Positions 35,109-48,200 of a stretch of 64,000 bases of DNA are shown one piece after another (positions within the stretch are counted from its first letter, which is position 1; each line of letters opens with the position of its first letter). A program made the position numbers and the translations under genes. The notes under the pieces were generated by a model. It ran no database searches, was not told where the DNA came from, and was given only the letters and a program-made list of their open reading frames with translations. Origin of the DNA: Brachionus koreanus (Eukaryota; Rotifera; Eurotatoria; Ploima; Brachionidae). The DNA lies in assembly GCA_016987375.1 (NCBI GenBank), contig PJRA01000263.1, positions 1,359,631 through 1,423,630 of the forward strand. Direction: 5' to 3'.

Positions 35109-38010
35109 AAATCAATATTGAGTAATTTCTATTAATAAGTAATCTTCCTCTAATTAGTTCTACTCTCTTAATAATCTAAATAAATAAGATTAAAGATTAT
35201 GGTAAAATAGCTTTATTAATGGTCGTACGAATTATAATTTGTTTTAACTTAAATATATATGTAATGGATCGATATTTTCCTTATTTACGGAACCACTTTT
35301 CAAAACAGCCAGACCTTGATTAGATTTAATAAGATTCTATTTTTTGGTAACAATGATTCTACTATTTTAAATCGGCTTGATATTTCCGCTTCTAGTTTCT
35401 CATTATTTTAGGCTAAAAATAAATTCAAATCTTAATCATTTTAAATCTTAGAAAGTTTAAAAATAAAATCAACTACTTTGACTCTTAGGTAAAGAAAACT
35501 TATTTAATAAATAATTTAAATTCAGACTTTTTTATTAATTTTCCAAGAGATCGTCAATTAATCTCACAGCCTAAAAATATCTACAATTTATTGACAATTT
35601 TCAAAAATAATTATCCAACTCTTAGCTTAATAAAAGCAAAAATTAATTATAAAAAGTTTTTAAACAAAAACTAATTTATTAACTTTATTTATTCTTATTA
35701 ACACTAAAAAATAATGCAAGTAAGAAACAAAACTAATAAAGTAAATAATATTTCAATATCTAAAAATTCAAAAATTTATGTACAAACAAGCATTTCGGTT
35801 TTAAAATAAGATTAATTTAATGTTTGGAAGTTTTCTATGAATTCCAAGTATATTTTTTTAAAAGAAAAAAAAGGCTTACAAGTTAAATGCTTCACAAGCT
35901 TAAAAGTAATTTAGCTAATTGAATAAAGATTAAATTTATTTTATTTTGGAATAATTTCTCAAATGAATTGGCAAATATTTGGACAAATAGAATCAATTTA
36001 CCGATTAAACTTTAAGTTTGAAATTTCTCAATTATCAAGCAGATAAAGCAAGACTCAACGACTGTTCTTAAAATTTACTGATCTCATTTGGTAAAGTATA
36101 AGAAACTAAAAATAATTTAATATTTATTTAAATAGTGTCTTGAAATTCTTGCTCAATGCTAAAATTGTCAGCTAGTCTTAGATCTGGAGACAAAGAGATC
36201 AAATGAACCTATCAAGACAATCAATATTCATAGAGAACCTTAATTTTGCTCGTGCAATAATTAGTTTTAAGAAGGCATTTAAGCCTCAGGGATTAATAAA
36301 CTGAATAAATCTTTTTTTTTACTTAATTGAAACCGCTTTGCAAATTTATTAAAAATATTTGTTTCCAAGCGTTCAGAGTGATAGTTTAATTGAATTTAAG
36401 TGTTAGAACAAAACGGAAATAATCAATAATTAAGTAGATGTGAAATTGATTTTTTAAATTATTTTTAAGCATTTGACTCTTAATTCTAATGTTTAAATGT
36501 TTCGACTGGATTTTAGAGAGTTTAATTACTTTTCTTTTTGTTTGAAAAATTTAAATAATAGAACAAAATTTTACTTAAGAATATATCCTTAGACATGCTG
36601 TAATTAGAATTCTCAAGCTTCTAACCCTTTAATATCTGAATTAATTGCTAAATTAAAAATTGTACACCTTTGATAATTTTTCAAAATTATTTAATTGGAA
36701 AGGAAAAGGGCGACAATAAGTGAAGCTCTACGGCTAACGAATTTATTTTACTAAATTAAATACTACATTTTTTATAATTGATTGCACAAATATTGAATGA
36801 ATGTATACATTTTTAAACAGTAAAAACTTAAAAAAATTAAACAGAAAAAAATGAATAAAAAAAATAATTGTTTTGTTAAAAAAATAATGTTTTTTGCTTT
36901 CCTAACCAAATTAAGATATGAAACTTAAAATTTGAGTACCTGATTATAATAAACCCTGAAAAGTTTTTTACAACTATTATAAAAAATTTAAACTTTTAAT
37001 TGAATGATATTAATTTGAAAAGTTATTCTTAAGTATTTCAAACTGAAAAATTCCGATTAAACATAAAAATTTTCAATTTAATTCCTTTTGAAACATAGAG
37101 GTATTTTTTATTTTTAGAAAAAGATTATATAAATGAATTAAAGCGAAATAGCTGTGTTATTAACGATTAGTAATTGACAAAATTTGAATAATTTTTTTTT
37201 AAATTTGAAACCACTATTTTTATTTTGATAGAAATGTTAAAAAATATTAAAATGTCAAATTCTATTTCTAATATGCTTACTTTTACATCATTATTATTTC
37301 TTTAAATAGCTATACCTCTTGTTTAATCTCACGCAACACAGATTCGATCTAAGTCCTATTATGTTTCCTTGCAATAAAAAAAAGTTTAACATGAATTTAG
37401 AAATTTAATATATTAGCTGAAGTTGACAAATAGATTCCTACATTTTAAATTATTTTTTAAAGAAACTTAACTTTGATTTTTATTTTCGATTATCCATTTA
37501 TTTTCGATTAATTTTTGCATTTAGCTTATTAACAAAATATTAAATCTTCTATAAAACTCAATTTTTATATAAAAGAATTTTTGGTCAAAAAAATATTCAA
37601 TGAAATATAATATTAATATGCTAATTACATGTTATTTATTCAAATGAATCGGATTAAAATGATTAAGTAAGATGAAAGAAATTTGTAAAACATTTTAACT
37701 TGTTTATTTAGTTGTCTTTTCTTTGCATTGCTTTCATGAAATAGCATTAGCAGTAAACCTAAAGCTTAATACTTTACTAGCCATATTCAAATTTCTATCT
37801 TTTAATTAATCAAAAATTTTAAATTTATTTTTTATTATGTTTTTACTGTTTATAGAATTAACACATTTAAAGTTTTTGTGTAATATTATTTTTGAATTAA
37901 CTATTTGAAGATAGACTAAATAAAGCATAAAAAATTAAATTTCTAAATTAAGAAATCTAATTTCGCTCGATATATTTTCTAAATATAAACTATTAAAAAA
38001 ACTTTGAAAA
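35109..38010. other. Intergenic AT-rich DNA
   Basis: No coding exon, repeat copy or RNA gene was recognised. It is the probable intergenic space between the most distal RGS first exon and the 3' end of the GPCR gene, and may contain the distal RGS promoter or a 5' non-coding exon. Confidence 0.45.
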
Positions 38011-38014
38011 TAGT

Positions 38015-38110
38015 GGTTTTGTGAAATCTTTTAAAAAAAAACAAAAAAAACTTAAAAATTTAGCAACTATTTTAAAGAAATTAGTTCAGCGAATGCAACA
38101 AAGTGTATTA
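38015..38110 (+). mobile_element. MITE-like element, single decayed arm
   Basis: GGTTTTGTGAAATCTTTTAA at the left, and GTTCAGCGAATGCAACAAAG about 80 bp further on, match one terminal arm of the 365-bp family. The middle and the second arm are not recognisable. Confidence 0.4.
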
Positions 38111-38523
38111 AAATTGTTAGATTAATCAAGTACAAGATCTCTTCAAAATTCAATTTAAGTTTAAACTCGAATTTAACTAAGCAAATGATACTTAAAACTC
38201 GAAGTTCACTTCGCTCTACCAAGATTTCAATTCATTTTTTTCGCTTTAACTTTTTTATTAGTATTCTGTTTTTCTTTTCTAAAAAAATAAAAAAAAAAAC
38301 TTTTATCTAACCTAATTAATTAAAAACGCTTGGCTAAAAGAAGAGCCTAGTTCCATTCTGAGCGGCCATAAGCTTTCCTTGAATTTATATTGTGAATAAA
38401 TAAATTAAACTCAAAAAATCAAATTCCTGTAAAAGCTTCAAAATTCGTGCAGACATTGCCAAAAGCCAACGATTGATGTTATACTATGTTGCTTCACCGA
38501 AATAATTTTTAACTTCTATAAAA

Positions 38524-38698
38524 GGACGGATGTCAATTTGACACATTTTTTTATACTCTATAACTTTAGGATCAAAAAATCCAATCTTATTTTAAAATAT
38601 TTAAACAAGGTGACAAATTTAAAAAGTTTTTAGATGGGTATGAATAATCTTTCATTAGATGTTTGAACAAAAAGAAAATGTCAAATTGGCACCACTCC
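38524..38698. mobile_element. Short inverted-repeat element, possible second MITE family
   Basis: GGACGGATGTCAATTTGACA at 38524 is imperfectly inverted at the other end (AATGTCAAATTGGCACCACTCC, ending 38698). The core is AT-rich without a frame. The total is about 175 bp. The ends resemble terminal inverted repeats with a conserved TCAAATTG core. A single copy was noticed, so this is tentative. Confidence 0.35.
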
Positions 38699-38989
38699 TT
38701 TGTTATTTTTACAATTTTTTTTTAAAGACAGAATTATTTGAAGTTTTTATTTTTTTTTTTATTCAAAAAATTTAATTTTTTTTTAAATTTTTTTTTCAAT
38801 GTCTTAAACCAAAAATATTATAAAAATACTTAATTTGTGATACATTTTATTTTTTCATGAAAAAAAATATTGAAAAATGAGTCAAAAAATCCCTCCAGCC
38901 TTTGAGTGTTTAGACATTCATTAAAAAGTATTTTAAACTGGAAATTGTTATCACAGGAATGTTTTTCAAATTTAAACAGTTGAGCTATT

Positions 38990-39065
38990 ATAATGTTCAG
39001 ATTAGTGCCCTTGGGTCCATCTATCCGATCTCCTTGTAGACGTTTAGGAGCAGATATTTATGATA
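38990..39065 (-). pseudogene. Possible LINE fragment
   Basis: The minus strand reads SAPKRLQGDRIDGPKGTNLN, recalling the R-R-L-x-G-D-L-I motif upstream of the C-terminus in many non-LTR retrotransposon ORF2 proteins. It is short and has no continuing frame. It lies just downstream of the GPCR gene. Confidence 0.25.
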
Positions 39066-39471
39066 CATTTTAATTAAAACACTTATGGTTTAGCTAGTTA
39101 ACAAATCCGACAAAAGATGTCGCTATACAACAGCTAGATAAGTGAAACTCATTCAAAGTCTCATATAATGAGAGGTTTTGTGTAAATAAAAGTTTTTTTT
39201 TTAAAAATTTTTCACAATACAAAAATTAAAATGGAATAAGCAGCACGTTAAAATATGTCTCTTCAATTAATTAAATGAGCATTAATTGCCATCTATTGTC
39301 AATAAATATATTTTCTCTCAAAATTTATGATTCCTTTTTTCACTTATTCAAATATTTTTTAATTTTTTGTTGTAAATTCAATTATTAACCAAAAAAAAAT
39401 TTTTTTTCATGTAAAAATTTTACTTGAAATATTTTAAATTAAAGAAAAAATAAATTTAAAATCAAATTTTT

Positions 39472-40051
39472 TTAAAAACTTGTTTTTAAACTTGAAATTT
39501 TAGAGTTTTTGGGTGACTTCCTTTTTCTTCTTAGACTAGAATATTTTATTCTGTATTTTTTTGGATCATCATTTTGATTTTTTTGCTTATTTTTCAAATT
39601 ACTTCGACGAATTGAGTCAAACTTCAGTAATGGACAGTTAGCTGAACACATAAAATCACTTTCTTTAAATTCAATTAAAGAATGAAAATTTTTTTCGTTG
39701 CCAGTTTCTGAACATTTGCGAAATCGATAACAATAAGGACAGCTGGAATATGAAAACGAATAATAATTTTCATTTCTCGAACTAGTCGAGTTAGTCGAAT
39801 AGCTCTTTTTATTACTGTTATTTTTGTTTAAGCTTAATTCTGAAGTAAGCTTGTGTTCATAAGCGTTATTGTTTTGGTCCGAGTAATTTCTTAGCGGTTT
39901 TTTTTCAGATTCAAATTTTACTTTCGATTTGGTAGTAGGAGTCTTTATTAATTTGGATGAAATGTAGTATCTTGTTTTAAATCCTATTTTTGTTGAGTCT
40001 TTCCGACTTAAACGAGAGAATCGAACAGTTAGCAAACTATTCAATGTTTCC
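39472..40051 (-). CDS. GPCR gene, second exon (cytoplasmic tail)
   Basis: Codes for the 193-residue tail. It begins ETLNSLLTVRFSRLSRKDS, is rich in K, S and N, and contains a cysteine-bearing segment (SSCPYCYRFRKC, later CSANCPLL) and a very basic end (RRKRKSPKNSK). It ends at TAA (39474..39472). Read alone it would look like an orphan protein; splice phase and the helix-8 continuity tie it to the receptor exon at 41795. Confidence 0.7.
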
Positions 40052-42822
40052 CTTAAATAAAAAAGAATTAGAATTTTATCAAACTTTGGTTAAAAAATTT
40101 AAATGCGTGAAGTAAAACATATTCTAAAAGTGAAGAAATCATTGGAATCTTAGTAATAAGTAATTTAAAGTAGAGAATAAATGCTATCACAATAAATTAG
40201 TTAATTGAAAACTCAATAATTTTGCTAAATTTTAATTAAAATGATCATTTGATTTCATATATTCAAAAATAAATGATCACGTTGATTAAACTCTAAATAG
40301 ATTAGATAACTATGAAACATTAAAAATACTGCTACGTGAAAAATTTTGTATTTTTTTATTTATTTTCTTTTATTTACCTATGAGGTTAAAAATAAACAAA
40401 TATAACAAAAAAATATGAAAAATTTAATATCAATTTTTACCTTTTAATTTAGTAATTGATTATAATTGTACAGGTAAAAATATTGATTTAGCTCTATAAA
40501 AAATTAGTATTTTTTAGCTTCTAAATTCATCACTTTGGAGATGGTTTGAAAGAAGCCTAATATAGGAAATGAAAAAATCATGTAGAGCTAATTTTCAAAA
40601 AGGTCAAAAAATTTAGTATTGGGAAGCGGCCAATATGACGGTGAAAAAGCCTAACGAAAGACGGTCACAAATGCTTAGACCAAAATTTCTCAAGAAGCTT
40701 CAAATTATTTTTTGGAAATCGAAATGGATTCTTAGATAAGACTATTTACAATTATACTTTTTTGTTGTTTTTAAGTGACAATGTGAAGTACACTTTACTT
40801 TATTTCTAAAATATTTTCAAAGAATTCTCAAAATTTGTCAAAATTAAAGAATTTCTTAAAAATTTTAACAAATTTTACTCTAATTTCAGAAATCAAACAA
40901 AGATTAAAGAAAATTCATATCTTTTTGAAAAAAGTTTTGGCCGCATTATAGACCGATTGGAAGGTTCCAAACACTAAGAGAATTAATTTTTCAAAAATTA
41001 TCAAAAAATTTTAAATGCTCAATTAAATTTGATCGCAGATTTTTGAATTTTTGTAACATTTCAAAGCTTTATTTCAAGACTTTTGAAAAAGGATTGTAAT
41101 CTTTAAAAATGCATTAAAATTTAATTGCGTGTTTGGAACCTTCCAATAGGTCTATAATGCGGCCAAAACTTTTTTCAAAAAGATATGAATTTTCTTTAAT
41201 CTTTGTTTGATTTCTGAAATTAGAGTAAAATTTGTTAAAATTTTTAAGAAATTCTTTAATTTTGACAAATTTTGAGAATTCTTTGAAAATATTTTAGAAA
41301 TAAAGTAAAGTGTACTTCACATTGTCACTTAAAAACAACAAAAAAGTATAATTGTAAATAGGCTTATTTAAGAACTGCTTTTTTTTTATTTTTTATTTAT
41401 TTTATATGTTTTTTTCAGCCTGGTCCAAATTTTAATTAGCAGATGCTTAAAAAGTTCTGTAAATTATATGGCAAGTTTTTTTTTCTATTTAAATTTTTTG
41501 AAATTGTGTTGTTTCATTTAAGATCACTATTAAAGCATGTTAAAATTTGAAAAATAATACACTATAATTTTCAAAAATGCAAGATAGAAATAAAAACTTG
41601 CTATATTTTTTTTGGATTTTTAAAAAATAAATAAATATAGTTATCGTTTTTTCTTCTTATTCATTCAATTATTTAATTCAATTTAAAAAAACATTGATAA
41701 ATTAAGCAATTCTTAGACATAATATTGTAAACAACAGTGAATGTTATCAATTGTGCCATTTATATTTTTTCAATTAACTAAATAAAATACTCACTTAAAA
41801 TTCTTAATTGTTAGCATATAGATGAAAAAATTTATGATTAAATTTGTCTCATAGAACATGATGACAAATTTTCTCGCCAGCATAAAATTTAGTGCTCGTT
41901 TTACATTCAAATGGAAATCAAAGCTTACATCTTTGTTGTAGAACATATCTAGAATAATGAGCACGCCGGTAGGACTAATCAAAACAATGAAAATAATAGA
42001 CAATAATATGACAACACGTGTAGCTTGGGTGATTTTTTTAGAGTGCTCAAGCGGATAAAATCGTTTATGTATCCGTGTGGTTATTTTTATTTGATTAATT
42101 ATCAAAAGATTCAAGATCAGTGTTACAAATTCTGGAATTATAGCCCATAGAATGGTGCTAATATTTACTAAAATCGGTAGGGTCACATTACGACTACCTA
42201 CATGAGGAAACTTTTCAAATGTAGAATACGTCTCTACCCCAGCAGTCTTAAACTTGAACGTGCTCCACGCGCACACTGCAAATATAAGAATACACAGAAT
42301 AGTTTTGGCGTTTTTTCTTGTACTGAACAAATTTTTTTTCAGAGGCCACATGATACAAAAAAAACGCTCAGCTGACAAAATGACCATAATCCAAACTGGT
42401 GAAAGTAAACAAACCTCCACTAAATAGCCATTAAATATGCACACAAAATTGTACATTTCTCTTGAAAAGTCTTCTTTAAAAAATGACCAGGTAAAATTGT
42501 ATATAAAAGATTTTAAAGAAAAATTGTAGTAATCGGCCAAGCGAGAAATCAAAGGCACTAGAATGTTAACATGAATGTTGAGCATTTCAGAAAAACTAAG
42601 AGCGCCCAGATATATGTTTTGTGAGTTGCGCTTTTTCATACGATAAAAACAACCAAAACTAAGAGCATTGAAAATAGTGCCAAATACGACAATTAAAATA
42701 CTGTACACAATTAAAATTTTGTCTGCTAAATTGACCAAGCGTACTGTTTTTTCCAAATCAGCTAAAACATTTTGATCTTTGTTGACACTAATGAAAAAAT
42801 TCGACGAATCATTATCCAACAT
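39472..42822 (-). CDS. Rhodopsin-class G-protein-coupled receptor, two exons (535 aa)
   Basis: Exons 42822..41795 and 40051..39472, joined at AA|GTGAGT and TTATTTAAG|G in phase 2. The junction completes KNFKETLNSLL, a typical helix 8. Seven hydrophobic segments fit TM1-TM7: N52 in GTIFNALS (N1.50), LGALSFSEM in TM2, C128 at the top of TM3, AERF (151-154) as the DRY variant, W186 in TM4, P284 in TM6 and NFFIY (331-335) as NPxxY. Such variants are common in invertebrate peptide-receptor-like orphans; the ligand is unknown. There is no cysteine in the second extracellular loop to pair with C128, and CWxP in TM6 is absent. The tail is long (about 190 residues) and basic. The frame is open for about 17 codons upstream of Met 42822, so an upstream exon is possible. 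Confidence 0.8.
40729..41374. repeat. Long near-perfect inverted repeat (2 x 233 bp, 154-bp spacer) in the GPCR intron
   Basis: 40742..40974 and 41129..41361 are reverse complements with one mismatch (GACCGATTGG versus GACCTATTGG on the same strand sense). Complementarity continues outward for 13 more bases with two mismatches (TTCTTAGATAAGA / TTCTTAAATAAGC). The arms are G+C-poor with a distinctive inner end (TTTGGCCGCATTATAGACC). There is no transposase. It could be a young fold-back or MITE element, or the source of a long hairpin RNA from the GPCR transcript. Confidence 0.9.
41795..42822 (-). CDS. GPCR gene, first recognised exon (seven-transmembrane core)
   Basis: Carries all seven membrane segments. 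The first in-frame ATG is at 42822 (MLDNDSSNFF). The donor AATTTTAA|GTGAGT is strong, and reading on would stop at once at TGA, so splicing is expected. The extracellular part near 100-111 has NFS and NFT sequons. Confidence 0.8.
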
Positions 42823-42899
42823 GTTCTCGTTTATTTCATCTAAATTCAAATTAGTTTTAATTATTTTTCTTTATATTTAGCCAAATATTAATTCCAAGT

Positions 42900-44160
42900 T
42901 TTTAAATTACTCAGTCTCAATGAGTATCTTAAGTTTTATTTCTTAATTAAAAAATAAAAGCTTGCAGTAATTCCGATTCATCTTAAAGAACATTTTTAAA
43001 TATGATTTTCCCTAATTTTGGACTTAAAGCTATCAAGTATTGGAAATATATAATCTAAAAATAAATATTAAAAAGATTTAAAATAGGATAATTTCAATGA
43101 CACATAAGAAATTCAAGTTAAAATTCAAATTTAATTAAAAACTTGATCGCCTGTTCTAAAGTAGCCATTTGGCACACTTATCGAAGAACAGCCGACCGAT
43201 AATGATTAATTAAAAGCACTTTTTTTGAAGACTTATAATCGAATTTAAAATAAATAATATTTTTTACTGAAAATTTATTAACTCAAATGCAGAATTTTAG
43301 CAAAGACTTAATTAGAGTGATACAAACTTTTTATCAACTGATAGATTTAACTAAAATAAAAATTTGTGCTTTTTTATTGCTCCAAAATTCACAATGCCAA
43401 TTTAAATTAACTTTTTTTTTTATTAAATTAATTATACATAATTATTGCGGAGAAAGTACATAGTTTTTCCCAATATTTAAAACATTAAAAATCCACTTAT
43501 TAGAACTTTGTTCAAAAATAAAGATTTTTTAAAAAAATATAACTCAACTCAACTATTTTCTATTCAATTAAGATTAATTTAAAAAAGTTTTCAGTTAATC
43601 ATAAGGATTATTTTGCATGTAAACATATGAAAGAAATGTTCAAAATTTTTACCAAAAAAATTGCATTTTAAAAGAATAAATAAATGAAAATTCATTTTCA
43701 ATATTTGACTATTTTTTGATACTGATAAAATTGATATATAGAATTATTTCACGAAATAATCACACTTTTCATTTCCTCACTTCTTCTTCATGATTAATTC
43801 TTTTTTCCTTATCTATATCTTCCATTTTCTCAAAGGCAGAATGGAGGAAGAAAACATATTCTAATAAATGAAAGATCTGCTACAACCTAAATTTTGTGTA
43901 AAATTCAAAAAAGATTTTTTGCTTCTTTTTAAATAAGAAATTTGTATCCTAGCTAACAAAACATTTAGAGTTAGACATGATTTTTCATGATAAATATACA
44001 AATGAGATTAATTCGCATTCAAAAATATGCCGTAAAGATCTAATCTGTGATAAATTTAACGTAAATTTTTCATTAAATTTGGGTAGTGTTTTAATTTATA
44101 ATATTATTTTTTAAAAGAATTTAAAAAAAAAGGAAATTAAATTTAAAACAAAAAAAATAG
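42900..44160. other. Upstream region of the GPCR gene
   Basis: AT-rich, with a few G+C-richer patches (about 43150..43205 and 43770..43860). It would hold the promoter and any 5' exon. Nothing specific can be assigned. Confidence 0.35.
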
Positions 44161-44164
44161 AATG

Positions 44165-44425
44165 TTAAAATTAGTAGTAATAATAGAACTAGTTTTGACT
44201 GTAACTGGCCTGCCAGTCACTGAAAATGCACTTTAAGACAGCTGACAGGATTTATTGCTGCTCATCCAACAATAAAAACTTGTTTTAAAACTGTTAAAAC
44301 TTAAGAACTTCAACTTACTTTTTTGGCAGCGAATTCCAATTGCTAGCGGTTCTGTGAAAAAAAAATTACTATATAAAAAATAATTCTTAAAAGCCAACCT
44401 AAGAGTTTCTTCAAATAGCAAAATT
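44165..44425 (-). pseudogene. Decayed LINE (non-LTR retrotransposon) 3' end
   Basis: Across two frames the minus strand reads KNYFLYSNFFFTEPLA, then SNWNSLPKK, then FNSFKTSF. This fits the C-terminal pattern F-F-x-x-R-V...W-N-S-L-P...F-K-x-x-L found in many CR1/L2-like ORF2 proteins. At least one frameshift separates the pieces. The ending carries CTGGCCTGCCAGT, a short palindrome. A strong AG and a GTAAGT bracket 33 nt here and mimic a microexon, but the LINE reading explains the peptide better. Confidence 0.45.
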
Positions 44426-45139
44426 TTACTAATTTTTTCAGAAAAAGATCAAAGGTTTTACAATATTTTTTAAGCTAATTTATGGTTTTTAATAAAAAAA
44501 TTAGAAAATAAAAATCAAATAAATATTTTTAAAACGTAATTTTTTAACACATTTTATTGTGCTTTTATCTAAGATAAATTTTTATGGTAAAAAGAGATCC
44601 GATTTTAATGTCTTATCTTTAAATCTAACTTCAATTATGTTTTACGAAAGGAAATTTTGAATCTCGTAAGGCATTAGAGCCGATTATTTTTCCAGTATCA
44701 GAGTTGGGTAAGTATTGGATTTTTATGCAGATTCGATCTCAAATCCTCTCATTTATTGGGTACCATAATCGAAAAAATTTTGGGTTTTTATTTCTTATAA
44801 ATTTTGGATATTGTAAATATCAATTAGTATTGGAAATAACTTTTTGAGACTAGCTTTTACTAGGTTATCGGCCATTAGAAGATTCATATAAAAAATTTTT
44901 TAATTAAAAAGATAAAATTTTTTAGAAAAAATTATCATTGAAGGTGTATGATAAACAAAGTGGTGCGACTAAAAAAACTAGCACATTCTTATAGTTCAAT
45001 ATTACTTGATCAAGCCGTAGTTTTATTTTGTTCCTACTGCTATTTAGATTGTTATCTTCTATAGCTAAAAACAAGAATCATAGAAAAAATAAAATTTAAG
45101 GATTATGAATATTTTATTTTTAAATTTTTTTAATTTCAT

Positions 45140-45235
45140 TAGCTAGATTCGAACCAGGGGAAACGACAAAAGCAACAAAAGTATACTGAAAGCTTAAAAT
45201 TATAACACTTATTCTAGTGTCCTATTACAAAGCTA
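45140..45235 (-). other. tRNA-like promoter remnant, possible SINE head
   Basis: On the minus strand CCTGGTTCGAATCTAGCT matches a Pol III B box and a T-arm with one or two mispairs, and GGACACTAGAATA about 80 nt upstream is an A-box-like stretch. I could not fold an intact cloverleaf or assign an anticodon, so this is at most a decayed tRNA gene or tRNA-derived SINE. Confidence 0.25.
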
Positions 45236-45239
45236 AATC

Positions 45240-48200
45240 AACAAAAATGAAAAAATAATAAAAAGAAAGATAAATGATATAAATTCGAAATTTTTATCTT
45301 ATCTGTTTCGATTAAAATGATCCTTATTATATTACTTATTATTTATTAATTTTCCTGTTACATAAAAATTTTTTTTCTGTTTTTGTGATCAATAATTTTC
45401 AAAAATTCAACCTAAAGATCTCTCATTAATAATTGAAGTAAAATCATAGAGAGAAAAAAAAATTGAGACAATTTATTATTAAGCAAAATTTAAAATATGG
45501 CGTTTTAATAAAGGCTAAATTTAAACCTCATGAGACATAAAAAGCCAACAAAAAATAATTACTATGATATATTGGTTAATTTTCAAAAAAATAATTATTT
45601 TTTAAATACATGATCTTGATATTACCAGTTTTCAAATAAAACTAGGTGTTTGAATTTTCAAAATTTTAATTTTTACCAAAAAGAAAAAGAGATTGTTCTA
45701 GTTAATTAATTAATTTAGACTAGCTCTGGCAAAAGAAAAAAAAATTTTTTTCAATTAAGACTTTTTGAAGATTAAAAAAAATAAATCGGTCTAAATAAAT
45801 GTTCAGATTGTCTAATTTAAGGCTATGAGCCTTAAATTACGATTGAAAATATTCTAATTTGATAGCGATGAGCATTCATCCAACCGTTAAACTAAACTTA
45901 AACTCTTTGCTCCTTAAATAAACTAAAATTTGGTTAATTTTTAATCAAAGATAAGAAATAGATTTGAAAGAATAATTCGAAAACGTGAATTTCAAAATTT
46001 ATTTCACTAAAGCTAAATAGAAATAAATAAAAAAACTTAGACGAACTTTTAATTTTACTATAATTTGATAGCTCACTCTAAAATTAGCTTAAAAACAATA
46101 CGGAAACTCTTTTTAAATAAAAAAATGGCTGTTTGATTGATCGGAAATTGCAATGATTTTAGATTTTTTTAATAAAATACTTGAATAATTAAAAAGTCAT
46201 AAGCTGACTTTGTGATAAACTTTTTGCTATAAACTCATTCAGTTTTTTCCTTTATCACTAAATCAAAATACATAAAAATCATCACAGGTTTGATTAAATT
46301 TTTTGTGATGCTCTTAAAAAATCTAATGATTGGAAATTCAGTTAGATAAGATTGAAAAAAAAATTAACTATGATTACATTTATCAAAATCAAAACTTCAG
46401 ACTCTGTTTATCATGCGCTAATCCAACATTTATTACTTACTCCACTGACGCTCTGTATAAAAATAAAACTCGTGATTGGAAATGTAAAGGAAAAGCGTAA
46501 ATTAAATTTTTCATTAATTTAAGCTTTTATCGAAATTGTGTTGCGTTACTAATTTTTTTCTTTACGGTAAAAAATAATTAATAATTTTTATATATATGTT
46601 GAAAAATAATTTTAAATAAATTTATTATATATAAATTTTAATTTGATTAAAATCAACAAGGTTATTTTTTGAAAGCAGAATAGCAATAAAGAAAATTCTA
46701 CATTTAATTATAAAATTTGATTCATAATTTTTGTAATCTTTTTTAATTTATTAAAATTTAGCTTAATATAGCTAAATGATACTTTAAGTTTAATTGTATC
46801 ATCATAAGAATTTGATTTTATTAAGCATTAAATTTTTTTTTTTTTACTTTTCAAATTATTTTTCTGATAATCAATTCAGCTATTTACAATATTATATATA
46901 GCTACTAAGATAGCATCTTACTTAAAAAATTAACTATATAAAAGCATGAGTAATTTTAATAATTAATTTAGCTTTTTTGTTTAATAGAAATAAGACTAAT
47001 TACTTAAAAAACAATAAAATTGATTGTTAATTTCTATTCTCTTACACTCTATTAGCTTTTTCCACTTTCTTGAATTTTGGTTGATTAGACTAAATAAAAA
47101 AATGAAGTAAAATTATTCTCTTAATTTAGAAACCGACATTTAATCAATTAGTTTTTAATTAGTAATTGCACATCAACTTTATTATATGGCGAATTATAAT
47201 TAATAGACTTAGAATAATCAATGCTGGATATTTAGCTTTGATAACATTAATATAAAATCAATGCATTTTATCACTTAACAAATAAAATCTAATGAATTAT
47301 TCAAATCCATACATGATTTATCATCGTAAAAAGTATTTTGGTCATGAACTTTATTTTTAAGCCTAAATAAATGTAATAAATCATTTAAAACTTTTAAAAA
47401 TTAATAAAGATTCAACGCAGTAATTGAAAATTAAATCTAAAATATGAATATCAATTTTAAAAAAGCAAACAAAAAATTTATTTTCTCTATCTTAAGAATT
47501 ATACAAAATTTGATATTTTTAGTTAATTTTAATTGTAATCAGATTATCCATAATAATCCATTACATGAATAATTTTTGCAAATTGTAATTTAGAACAGAA
47601 ATTCTTTAATTAAATTAATTAACAATAATCACGAGTAAACCCCTGATGATAGCTGAAATGTAATTCAAAATTATTAATAGCTCAAAATTGTTAAATTTAA
47701 GATTAGAGATTTTCTATTATTCAGTTAGTACTTAAAAAAATATAAATTAAAAACAATAAAAATTTAATTTAAAAGCCGCAATGATCTTTAAATTTCTTAT
47801 CTTATAAATTAACTAGTTAAAAAATAATTTTGTCTTTGATTTGAGTATACATGATATATCAATTAAATGATGAAAAATAAACAGCATGATAAATATCTTC
47901 CTTTGAGATTTTTTTCACATTAACTATTTTTTAATTCATGTTTGACAATTGAACGAAAAAAATAGATTATGTATGTCAATTATAATAAATAAAAATTTAT
48001 TTATCTAAAAGGATTTGGTTTAAATTTTAAATATATCAGATATTTATTTATAATTTTTAAATCTCAAAATGAAATAAAAGATGATTGCAATCTACAGTAT
48101 TGTGTAAAAGCTAATTATTTCAAAAAGCTAAAACAATACAAAAGCCAGAGCCCAAAGTTTACAAAAATTTTAAATATTTCTGAAATTATGCTAAAATATG

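Noticed and set aside
37320..37360. GATTCGATCT-type B-box strings here and near 44731
   Set aside because: No A box or cloverleaf could be assembled around them, unlike the weak candidate at 45140.
44319..44351. 33-nt microexon with TTCACAG acceptor and GTAAGT donor
   Set aside because: The sequence around it reads as a decayed LINE C-terminus (NWNSLPKK, FNSFKTSF), and no host gene with matching phase was found.
44641..44710. Plus-strand frame ending at a GTAAGT (ALEPIIFPVSEL)
   Set aside because: Twenty-odd codons after a stop, with no Met or acceptor and no partner exon.
46420..46500. Possible FLYWCH-like scrap (YKNKTRDWKCKGKA)
   Set aside because: Only one cysteine and no histidine pair in the right spacing. 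It is too short to claim.
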